A stretch of 59,320 nt of DNA. It comes from Pseudomonadota bacterium (lineage in GTDB: Bacteria > Pseudomonadota > Gammaproteobacteria > Berkiellales > Berkiellaceae). Shown piece after piece: positions 1 through 6,240 of the stretch (its first letter is position 1; the number at the start of each line of letters is the position of its first letter). The notes below the pieces were generated by a model. That model worked only from the letters and a program-made list of their open reading frames with translations, did no database searches and was not told the origin of the DNA. The position numbers were made by a program, and so were the translations under genes. Location: assembly GCA_018241965.1 (NCBI GenBank), contig JAFECS010000014.1:1-59320 (forward strand). Direction: 5' to 3'.

Positions 1-687
1 TAATCTTTTTATTTTTTCTGTATAAATTTTGGTTGAAGCCTCAAGTGCCTGGGATGGCTTTGGTGTGAGCATGTTGGCAATATTGGAAACGATGTTTCTA
101 GTAGCTTCAAACGAGCCCCCTGCCCTGCTCTCTTCTTTTTTATCTTTATAAAACTTTGATAAGAATTTTTCCAAATGCTTGCGAGATTTGCTGCGAGCTC
201 GTTGATAAGCAAGCTCTGTAATACCCAGATCTTGCAATAAAGTAAATGCTACTTTTCTAATTGATGGTTTGTAAAAGAATTCATCAGATTCAGCATCATA
301 ATGTGATTGACGGTAACCAATGATATACCCTGCATCATATAACCATGCCATTGCTCTTTGAGTTCTTCTTAATGAAAGCCCCGCTTTATGGGCAAGATAA
401 TCAAGACTAAGGTGAGTAAATACGTCTGTTTCAGGATTGTAGATCCCGATTTGCATCGATTTTAAATCAAGATGGCATAATATGACTTTTAGTAAGGCCA
501 AAATAGCTTCTCTTTGATCGATCCGCATCGTTCTAGTTGATAGGCGCTTTTCAAGATTTACACGCATCAATACGGCGACACGTAGCCGTGAAAGCCATTT
601 CCAGGAATGAGAGTACCACTCCCCTACCCTGTTGGCAGCAAGCGCCAATATTTGTGGCACCTTCCTTTGGTCGATATGAGTATGCAT
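1..687 (-). CDS. repA: IncFII-type plasmid replication initiator RepA (C-terminus beyond window)
   Basis: An open frame runs from ATG at 687 to the window edge without a stop (229 codons), so the gene is cut at its 3' end. RepA proteins of this type bind the plasmid origin and start replication. The middle of the protein, from a helix ending LCHLDL through LSLRRTQRAMAWLYDAGYI and the following ITELAYQRARSKSRKHLEKF, matches the layout of R1/IncFII RepA: a winged-helix block, then a basic helix with an AAARRSR-like motif. An in-frame TAA lies five codons upstream, which supports the ATG at 687. Only a weak ribosome site (AAGAGA) is present, inside a stem-loop. In this family the origin lies downstream of repA, so it would be outside the window. 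The family call is by eye; confidence is good for a replication initiator, moderate for the IncFII group. Confidence 0.8.
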   Translation of the reverse strand, partial: MHTHIDQRKVPQILALAANRVGEWYSHSWKWLSRLRVAVLMRVNLEKRLSTRTMRIDQREAILALLKVILCHLDLKSMQIGIYNPETDVFTHLSLDYLAHKAGLSLRRTQRAMAWLYDAGYIIGYRQSHYDAESDEFFYKPSIRKVAFTLLQDLGITELAYQRARSKSRKHLEKFLSKFYKDKKEESRAGGSFEATRNIVSNIANMLTPKPSQALEASTKIYTEKIKRL

Positions 688-688
688 C

Positions 689-717
689 TTTTGTGTCTCT
701 TAATTTTTGACACAAAA
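689..717 (-). promoter_or_regulatory. Stem-loop masking the repA start
   Basis: A perfect 9-bp inverted repeat (TTTTGTGTC at 689-697, GACACAAAA at 709-717, 11-base loop) ends one base before the repA ATG. In the mRNA the only purine-rich ribosome site (UAAGAGA) is split between loop and stem, so folding should hide it. IncB/IncI replicons hide the rep ribosome site in a similar stem and open it through leader translation or a pseudoknot. The hairpin is seen; its role is inferred. Confidence 0.55.
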
Positions 718-735
718 AAGCCACTAACCTAAAAT
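707..735 (+). promoter_or_regulatory. Sigma-70 promoter for an antisense RNA
   Basis: TTGACA (707-712), a 17-base spacer and TAAAAT (730-735) form a near-consensus promoter on the plus strand, opposite to repA. Transcription would start near 742 and run into the hairpin at 773-803, complementary to the repA leader. There is no plus-strand gene downstream for it to serve. Confidence 0.65.
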
Positions 736-741
736 TACATA

Positions 742-808
742 TTAAAGGCATGTACGTGTCTTTTTTGTCTACAATAAAGCTCAGCCGCAATCTGGGCTTT
801 ATTTCTTT
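742..808 (+). ncRNA. Candidate copy-number antisense RNA (CopA/Inc RNA-like)
   Basis: A transcript from the promoter at 707-735 would be about 65 nt. It would end in a 12-bp stem (773-784 with 792-803, one G-U pair, loop CCGCAAU) followed by a U-rich run, which looks like an intrinsic terminator. It is fully complementary to the repA leader about 90 nt upstream of the repA start. Short single-hairpin antisense RNAs in this position set copy number in IncFII and IncB/IncI plasmids. In the antisense strand the stem has a G-U pair; in the mRNA the same position is a C-A mismatch. The classical YUNR loop motif is not clearly present. Existence is inferred from promoter, hairpin and position. Confidence 0.55.
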
Positions 809-896
809 AAAGCATCCTACTTTTAATCATTCCCTGGTTTACATTTTCATCACCCTTGCATGATTTAAGAAAAAAGCAGTTTTTGAACCAATTCAT
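807..896 (-). CDS. 29-residue leader peptide in the repA leader
   Basis: The ORF starts at ATG 896 behind a strong ribosome site (AAGGGGAAG, spacing 3-8 nt) and ends with TAA at 807-809, four bases before the antisense-target hairpin at 773-803. It begins MNWFKNCFFLKSCKGDENV and resembles no family I know. In IncFII (tap) and IncB/IncI (repY) plasmids, translation of a small leader ORF reshapes the downstream RNA so that rep can be translated, and the antisense RNA blocks this. The strong ribosome site here contrasts with the weak, masked one of repA and supports the same logic. It is too short for its sequence to prove coding. Confidence 0.5.
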   Translation of the reverse strand: MNWFKNCFFLKSCKGDENVNQGMIKSRML

Positions 897-918
897 CAAC
901 TTCCCCTTTTCTTCATTA

Positions 919-946
919 ACTATAGCCATATGAAATTCTATGTCAA
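919..946 (-). promoter_or_regulatory. Probable repA promoter
   Basis: On the minus strand TTGACA (946-941), a 16-base spacer and TATAGT (924-919) make a strong sigma-70-type promoter. It would start a transcript near 912 that covers the leader peptide ORF, the antisense target hairpin and repA. It lies just outside the edge of the repeat array at 981. Confidence 0.6.
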
Positions 947-980
947 TACCCCTGCTGAGCATAACTGCTTGATTTTAAAA

Positions 981-1587
981 GAAAAAAGTAGCGATAAAGA
1001 GAGCGAATGAATAGCATTAAAGCTAGCAAATGGATAGCAATAAAAGAAGCAAAAGGATAGCGATAAGAATATAGAAAGGGTAGCGAAATGAGCATTTAAA
1101 AAGATAGCAAAAGGAAAGCGAAAAGAGTATCTAATGAGTATCAAAAGAAGAGCAATAAGGATAGCTATATGAATAGCGTTAAAATTAAATGAATAGCAAA
1201 AGGAGAGCGGTAAGAATAGCGCCCTGTTTTGGTGGTATTGCATATGAGTTACAAATAAAGGATAGCGATAAGGATAGCAAGCTGAAGATATATAATAAAA
1301 TGTTATAATTTCTAATGATATGCTTCGATGAGCGTTATTGAGTGCCTCATAATATGAGAATGGCGCATGATCCAAAGCCAAGTAATATGGATAGCATAAA
1401 GAGAGCAGAAAGGATAGCGCTCATGTTGCTAAGGATAGCAAATGGATAGCATAAGAATATTGTATAGATGAGCATAAGGATAGCTATAAGGGGAGCAAAA
1501 GGATATCATAAAGAGTAGCATTTGGATAGCTTAAGGGTATCGCTATAAGTAGCAATTGGATAGCGCAAAGAAGAGCGAATGAGTAGC
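981..1587. repeat. Array of degenerate 11/12-bp direct repeats, consensus NNAAGGATAGC
   Basis: Close to 40 units ending in (G)ATAGC or a near variant follow one another every 11 or 12 bases, often alternating, so pairs make a 23-bp unit. About a dozen contain exact GGATAGC. There are two dense blocks (about 981-1220 and 1385-1587), with two more units near 1262-1279 and an unrelated stretch around them. There are no unique spacers, so it is not a CRISPR. The position between repA and parA suggests a centromere bound by the partition adaptor, as with the 11-bp repeats of R1 parC. An alternative is initiator-binding iterons. The repeats are clear; their function is inferred. Confidence 0.8.
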
Positions 1588-1668
1588 ATTCATCTTTCTA
1601 GATAACTTTGTGTTTCATCAAAAATAATTTTAAGTTTCTTAATCCAAAAGTATTTCTTTGTAGTTGCG

Positions 1669-1712
1669 CATGTTTAAGATATGTATTAAATTTAATGTAA
1701 ATCTTAAACATG
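1669..1712. promoter_or_regulatory. Nested palindromic operator of the parA operon
   Basis: CATGTTTAAGAT (1669-1680) and its exact complement ATCTTAAACATG (1701-1712) flank ATTAAATTTAAT (1685-1696), itself a perfect palindrome on the same centre (1690.5). The outer arm ends at the GAGGGG ribosome site of parA. The dyad would cover the promoter region, and ParA proteins with an N-terminal HTH commonly repress their own operon, so autoregulation is the likely role. Confidence 0.65.
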
Positions 1713-1723
1713 AGGGGTAAGTT

Positions 1724-2755
1724 ATGGCATCAAACGAGCAAGGACAAAGCGGGTTAGATGTTCAACCTAAAATGTCTATTAACAAAGCGGCCGAATTTCT
1801 TGGTATTTCTGTTCAAGCAGTTCACCGAAAATTAAAGGCTAAAAACCTTGTTTGTCCCAAAATCGGGAATAAGGCTTTCATTACTCAGGAAATAGCGCGC
1901 CCATTATTCGAACTTAAATTTAAAAATAAAATTATTGCTGGCCAGATTGTTAAGGGCGGAACAGGAAAGACAACAGCAATTGATAATATTGCTTGTTGCG
2001 CAAATTCCTTTGGGGCAAAAGTTTTATTAATAGATATCGATCCACAAGGAAATTTAACAGACGCGCACGATGTTGATGCTGATGAACTACCTGTTTTAGT
2101 TGATTTTATTCAAGAAGGCATCAAGGTTTCAGATGGTATTGTTAATGTTAGCCCTGGTTTAGATTTAATTGCATCAAGAATTGAAAACGTTGTGCTCGAT
2201 AACATTCTGATGCTAAAGAAAATGAATTTAGAGAAAGTTTTTCATAATATTTTTAAATCAGTTATTAAAGATTATGATTTCATTTTCATTGATTGCCCTC
2301 CAACAATGGGAGCTTCTGTAACCGCTGCAACTTTATTTTGTGATTTAATTTTAGCTCCTTTAAATCCTGATAAATTTAGCGCTAAAGGGCTTAAAATATT
2401 GAAATCAGAAGTTAAAAATATTGATGATCAATATGATAAAGACATTCCTTATAAAGTATTTTTAAATAAATTTAGCGGAAATACGATCTTATCTGATAAA
2501 GCAATTGCGACAATCATTGCTGATCCAGATATGGAGGGTAGGGCGCTTCAAACAGCTGTTAGATACGGTCAAGAGATCCCAAATGCGACTGATGCTAACA
2601 AAAGTTTATTTAGCAGTTTGAAAAAGTCGACCTTAAGAGATGATTTCGAGGCGTTAACCATGGAATTACTTGAAATAAAAAGCCCAAGATCGAATAGTAA
2701 GGCTACTTCTGGCAAGACTTCAAGTAAAAAGCGCGCTATGGAAGAGGCAGTTTAG
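1724..2755 (+). CDS. parA: ParA partition ATPase with N-terminal HTH
   Basis: This is a 343-residue plasmid-segregation ATPase. Residues about 17-60 form a helix-turn-helix (INKAAEFLGISVQAVHRKLK), which suits binding to the operator just upstream. A deviant Walker A (KGGTGKTT, 77-84) is followed by LLIDIDPQGN (101-110) and a Walker B (DFIFIDCPP, 185-193), the set typical of ParA/Soj/SopA. The ribosome site GAGGGG and ATG at 1724 are clear. A lysine-rich tail (KATSGKTSSKKRA) may bind DNA non-specifically. It is followed 27 bp later by a likely DNA-binding partner, so the two form a par operon next to the repeat array. Confidence 0.9.
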   Translation: MASNEQGQSGLDVQPKMSINKAAEFLGISVQAVHRKLKAKNLVCPKIGNKAFITQEIARPLFELKFKNKIIAGQIVKGGTGKTTAIDNIACCANSFGAKVLLIDIDPQGNLTDAHDVDADELPVLVDFIQEGIKVSDGIVNVSPGLDLIASRIENVVLDNILMLKKMNLEKVFHNIFKSVIKDYDFIFIDCPPTMGASVTAATLFCDLILAPLNPDKFSAKGLKILKSEVKNIDDQYDKDIPYKVFLNKFSGNTILSDKAIATIIADPDMEGRALQTAVRYGQEIPNATDANKSLFSSLKKSTLRDDFEALTMELLEIKSPRSNSKATSGKTSSKKRAMEEAV

Positions 2756-2782
2756 CAAGGACTGAGATAAGGAAAAGGCTAA

Positions 2783-3358
2783 ATGCCAAAGATATCAGAT
2801 CTAATCCGTCAGAAGGAAAAAAATAAAAAGTTCACAAGGAAAGAATATCGGCCTTGGAATTTGAGTGAAACTTTATCAAAAGAAAATCATGATCAAGAGT
2901 CGTCTGAAGAAAGTAATGTTATTGAAGAGGTGGCTGCACCCACTGTTGCGCCAGTTGTAATTGACAAAGTAGCTCATGTTGATCTTCGTGCGCCAGAGGT
3001 GAAGGTTGATAAGCAAGTTACTACTAAGGATGTTATTAGTAGCTTCACAAGGCCGGAACAAATTGATTTATCCGTTGATGATCTTTTAATTCAATTATCT
3101 GGTCGTCAAAAAGAGTTGTTAATTTTAATTATACGGAATTTAATTGATCATCATTCATTGGTCACTTCCCCCATGTATGCGGAATCTTTAGTTGAAAAAA
3201 TTAAAACAAGTTTAGGCACGATTAAAAACGCCGTACGAAGACTTGAAGCTAAAGGCTTGATCAAATCTATATCAAAAAGAGCAAGGGGCGGGTTCTACCG
3301 GTTTGAGGTGAGGGAAGAGGTTATTCAGGCTGGGCAAAGGCTTTTCTTTAGGCCGTAG
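2783..3358 (+). CDS. Probable partition partner: wHTH DNA-binding protein
   Basis: This 191-residue protein starts behind AAGGAAAAGG and sits directly after parA, where the ParB/ParG/ParR-type adaptor normally lies. The first 90 residues are charged and look disordered (MPKISDLIRQKEKNKKFTRK at the start). The last 90 form a plausible winged helix: SGRQKELLILIIRNLIDHH, a recognition-type helix around SLGTIKNAVRRLEAKGLI, and a wing before YRFEV. I know no exact family. By position it should bind the centromere, most likely the 11/12-bp repeats at 981-1587, and recruit ParA. It could instead be a stand-alone transcriptional regulator. Confidence 0.65.
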   Translation: MPKISDLIRQKEKNKKFTRKEYRPWNLSETLSKENHDQESSEESNVIEEVAAPTVAPVVIDKVAHVDLRAPEVKVDKQVTTKDVISSFTRPEQIDLSVDDLLIQLSGRQKELLILIIRNLIDHHSLVTSPMYAESLVEKIKTSLGTIKNAVRRLEAKGLIKSISKRARGGFYRFEVREEVIQAGQRLFFRP

Positions 3359-3437
3359 ACATGATGTATTATTCCTATATATTAAGCCGCCTATTGGTTC
3401 CTGGCTTTGAACAATAATATTAAAAGATGCAGATATA

Positions 3438-4595
3438 ATGAAAAAAAAACTTCCATCAACGAGTTCAGAACTAATTGATCCTAGTCGAGCCAATTCTTTG
3501 TATCAAAAGGTATCTGCTCATATTGACAATGCGCGTCAAGTTGTTCAGCGTTCAATCGATCTTAATATGATAAAAGCCTATTGGCTTATCGGGCGTGATA
3601 TTGTTGAAGAAGAGCAGCATGGCCACGAAAGGGCTGAATATGGGCAAGCTGTCCTCCGCAACCTTTCGACCAATCTCCGCCAACGATACCAAAAAGGTTT
3701 TAGTGTAGATACACTTGAAAACATTAGAAATTTTTACCTTACCTATCAAGATGTTACCTCATTCTCAATTTCCGAATCAGTGCTTCGGAAATTGGAAAAT
3801 GGGGAGGGAGAGGCAAAATCCGAAGCGGTGCTTCGGAAATCTGAAATCCCTGCTTTTCCTCATAATCTCTCATGGACCCATTATATTCATCTTATTAAGG
3901 TTAAAAGGCCAGAAGCGCGAAGATTCTATGAGGTAGAAGCAAGCAAAAACAACTGGTCGAGTCGAGAATTGAGCAGACAAATAGCGAGCATGCTATTTGA
4001 TAGGCTTTCAAATTCCAAAGATAGGGAAGGGGTTTTAGCGTTATCACTTCAAGGGCAAGAAATAAATACCGCAGAAGATGCGCTTAAAGAGCCTCTTGTC
4101 CTAGAATTTTTGGGTTTGCCGGAAAGACACTATCATGTTGAGTCAAAAGTAGAAGAAGCATTGATTAACAATCTACAACAATTTCTTTTAGAGCTCGGCA
4201 AGGGGTTTGCATTCGTTGCTAGGCAAAAGAGAATCACTTTAGAGAGCGATACATTTTATTGCGATCTGGTTTTTTATCATGTGATTCTAAAATGTTACAT
4301 AGTCGTAGATATTAAAACGCATGTGCTTAAGCATGCTGATTTAGGTCAGATGCAGTTATACGTTAACTATTTTGATCAAGAGATCAAGGTAGAGAACGAT
4401 AACCCTACAATCGGGCTAATTTTGTGTACTGAGAAAAATGAGGCAATGGTAAAATATACTCTTGGAGATAAATCAAACCAGATATTCGCTAAAAAGTATC
4501 AATTTCATTTGCCTACTGAAGCAGAATTGGAAAAAGAATTAAAACGCGAAGTCAAAGCTATACAACATTTAGAAGATGATAAAGGTAGCGATTAA
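3438..4595 (+). CDS. YhcG-type PD-(D/E)XK nuclease (DUF1016)
   Basis: This is a 385-residue member of the YhcG/DUF1016 family. The N-terminal DUF1016 part (KAYWLIGRDIVEEEQHGHERA, then LSTNLRQRYQKGFSVDTLENI) is typical. The C-terminal PDDEXK fold shows TFYCDLVFYH and VVDIK as the likely D...(D)xK active site. These genes often sit near restriction or mobile loci and may cut foreign DNA; the exact role is not established. Residues about 109-142 are an insertion encoded by two mobile-looking palindromes (see 3766-3837), which read through in frame. It has its own gap on both sides, so it is probably transcribed alone. Confidence 0.8.
   Translation: MKKKLPSTSSELIDPSRANSLYQKVSAHIDNARQVVQRSIDLNMIKAYWLIGRDIVEEEQHGHERAEYGQAVLRNLSTNLRQRYQKGFSVDTLENIRNFYLTYQDVTSFSISESVLRKLENGEGEAKSEAVLRKSEIPAFPHNLSWTHYIHLIKVKRPEARRFYEVEASKNNWSSRELSRQIASMLFDRLSNSKDREGVLALSLQGQEINTAEDALKEPLVLEFLGLPERHYHVESKVEEALINNLQQFLLELGKGFAFVARQKRITLESDTFYCDLVFYHVILKCYIVVDIKTHVLKHADLGQMQLYVNYFDQEIKVENDNPTIGLILCTEKNEAMVKYTLGDKSNQIFAKKYQFHLPTEAELEKELKREVKAIQHLEDDKGSD
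3766..3837. repeat. Two palindromic elements inserted in frame in the yhcG-like gene
   Basis: The first is a perfect 11-bp stem (CAATTTCCGAA 3766-3776, TTCGGAAATTG 3784-3794) with loop TCAGTGC. The second has a 7-bp stem (TCCGAAG 3819-3825, CTTCGGA 3831-3837) with loop CGGTG. Both share the core GTGCTTCGGAAAT, and the second is followed by CTGAAATCCC. A third copy lies at 43074-43107 in a non-coding gap. In the protein they encode two copies of V-L-R-K motifs between the DUF1016 and nuclease parts. This resembles the palindromic elements that spread inside genes of Rickettsia, but it is not one I recognise. Confidence 0.75.
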
Positions 4596-4660
4596 ATTAA
4601 AGTTTATAGAAAATTCTTAAATATTGATCGAGCGTGCTATTTGCTTGCACAAAATAATTA

Positions 4661-5227
4661 ATGATACATAGGAAAAGTTCATTGAATAATGCCAAAGTAA
4701 ACAAGCAGGATTATAGCATTAGGCGATTAATGATAAGTGACTTAGATGCCTACTTTTCTATTCGCCTTGAATCCTTGAAAAATGCGCCCACAAATTTTAT
4801 GAGTTCATACGAAGAAGAAGAGAGAACAGGAAACACTTTTTTTGAAGGCATACTTAGGCATGCAGGAATAGATAATCTCATTTTTGGTGCGTTTATAAAG
4901 GATAGACTAGTTGGGGTGATTGGACTTTATCAAGAAAATCAACTCAAAGCTAAGCATAAGTGTAATATCTGGGGGATGTATGTTCAATCAGATTGCAGAC
5001 AAAAAGGAATTGGAAGAGCGCTTTTGCGAGAAGCAATTGATCATATAAAAGATCGATTGAAATGTTTAATTGCAAATATTACCGTTGAATCAAATAATAT
5101 TTCAGCAATAAAATTATATGAAAGCATGGGTTTTAAACTATGGGGAAATGAGCCTAAAGCAATGTGCTGGAATGGACAGTATTTTGATGAATACCATCTT
5201 TCGTTGTTACTTCAAGATATTAGTTAA
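4661..5227 (+). CDS. GNAT N-acetyltransferase
   Basis: This 188-residue single-domain GNAT transfers an acetyl group from acetyl-CoA to an unknown amine. The fold is clear: YSIRRLMISDLDAYFSIRLE at the start, the acetyl-CoA loop CRQKGIGRALLREAI (about residues 111-125), and the C-terminal NNISAIKLYESMGFKLWG. No good ribosome site precedes ATG 4661, and a later start near the first GNAT strand (about residue 18) cannot be excluded. It is followed 16 bp later by the GNAT-Nudix fusion and may be co-transcribed. The substrate cannot be told from sequence. Confidence 0.85.
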   Translation: MIHRKSSLNNAKVNKQDYSIRRLMISDLDAYFSIRLESLKNAPTNFMSSYEEEERTGNTFFEGILRHAGIDNLIFGAFIKDRLVGVIGLYQENQLKAKHKCNIWGMYVQSDCRQKGIGRALLREAIDHIKDRLKCLIANITVESNNISAIKLYESMGFKLWGNEPKAMCWNGQYFDEYHLSLLLQDIS

Positions 5228-5243
5228 ATAATAAAGGTTTTTT

Positions 5244-6215
5244 ATGACAGTCATTCCTCATATTCGTATTGCGACACTGACAGAGAATGATTTTCCAGTT
5301 TTACACCAATGGCTTCAGAATAAACATGTGCGAGAGTTTTGGGATGACGGTGATCGCACGTTAGAACAAGTAAAAAATCATTACAAACCAGAAGAGGGGA
5401 TTAAGAGGTATATCTTTTTTATCGAAGATGAACCGGCGGGGTATTTTCAATCTTACATGGTAGACAAAGAGAACGAGTATAATTCCTACTCATTGAAAGA
5501 TACATTAGGCATTGATTTTTTTATTGGCAACGAAACCTTCTTGAATAAGGGGCATGCAATTCATGTTTTGTCATGCTTTATCAAAGAATGCTGTGTAGAA
5601 GCTGATCGAGTCTTGGTAGATCCACAACCATCTAATGCAAAAGCCATCCATCTATATAAAAAATATGGTTTTTCTCAAATGGCAGAACAAATCATCAATG
5701 GTAGAGTGCATTTAATAATGGGGATCAACTTACGTCGAACAGTACGGGCTATAGTGTTTAATCCTGATAATAATATCTTATTGATGCATGTTTCCACTTG
5801 GCCAATTTTAGGAAGTAATAATCAAAGAAATCATTCTTTTTGGTGCACCCTAGGCGGTAGAATCGAGAAAGACGAGACAGTTGAGGCTGCTTTAATAAGA
5901 GAATTATTTGAAGAGGCGGGGCTGAAAGATTTTCAAAAGGCACTATTTGCATATGGAGAGCAGGTTTTGAACTTAAGTGGCTTCCCAACAAGGCTAATTG
6001 AGATATTTTATGCAGTTCATATTAGTACCAACGAGATAATAACCACTAATTTAACTAAAGAAGAAAGAGAAGTTGTTAAGGAGCTTCGTTGGTGGTCTTT
6101 AGAGGACTTACGTTGTACACAGGAAACAGTCTTTCCAGAATATTTAGCAGATCTTGCGGTAAGCTATCTTAAGGCTCCTTCACATTGGCAATTTAAAGAA
6201 ATTAACCTTGATTGA
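5244..6215 (+). CDS. GNAT-Nudix fusion (AAC(6')-like acetyltransferase plus Nudix hydrolase)
   Basis: A 323-residue two-domain protein. Residues 1-162 resemble AAC(6')-type acetyltransferases (HIRIATLTENDFPVLHQWL, VREFW, DPQPSNAKAIHLYKKYGF). Residues about 165-310 are a Nudix domain with a perfect Nudix box at 205-227 (G-x5-E-x7-REL-x-EE-x-GL), which should bind a divalent metal and split a nucleoside-diphosphate-linked substrate. Aminoglycoside-type acetylation plus nucleotide hydrolysis in one chain is unusual; the two parts may act on related substrates or be a simple gene fusion. It starts 16 bp after the GNAT at 4661 and ends 25 bp before the convergent traD. Confidence 0.85.
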   Translation: MTVIPHIRIATLTENDFPVLHQWLQNKHVREFWDDGDRTLEQVKNHYKPEEGIKRYIFFIEDEPAGYFQSYMVDKENEYNSYSLKDTLGIDFFIGNETFLNKGHAIHVLSCFIKECCVEADRVLVDPQPSNAKAIHLYKKYGFSQMAEQIINGRVHLIMGINLRRTVRAIVFNPDNNILLMHVSTWPILGSNNQRNHSFWCTLGGRIEKDETVEAALIRELFEEAGLKDFQKALFAYGEQVLNLSGFPTRLIEIFYAVHISTNEIITTNLTKEEREVVKELRWWSLEDLRCTQETVFPEYLADLAVSYLKAPSHWQFKEINLD

Positions 6216-6240
6216 AAATTGAGGATTAAACTAGCAGTAT

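Noticed and set aside
9..212. 67-codon minus-strand ORF in the repA region
   Set aside because: It is another frame of the open repA reading frame and matches nothing.
551..790. 79-codon minus-strand ORF overlapping the start of repA
   Set aside because: It starts at TTG inside the antisense hairpin and runs out of frame into repA. The 29-codon ORF at 807-896, with a strong ribosome site, is a much better leader peptide.
938..1381. 147-codon minus-strand ORF
   Set aside because: It only reads through the 11/12-bp repeats and gives a low-complexity Phe/Ser/Ile protein with no ribosome site; it is a product of the repeats.
981..1587. CRISPR array
   Set aside because: The units are 11-12 bp, degenerate and adjacent, with no unique spacers; no cas gene is near.
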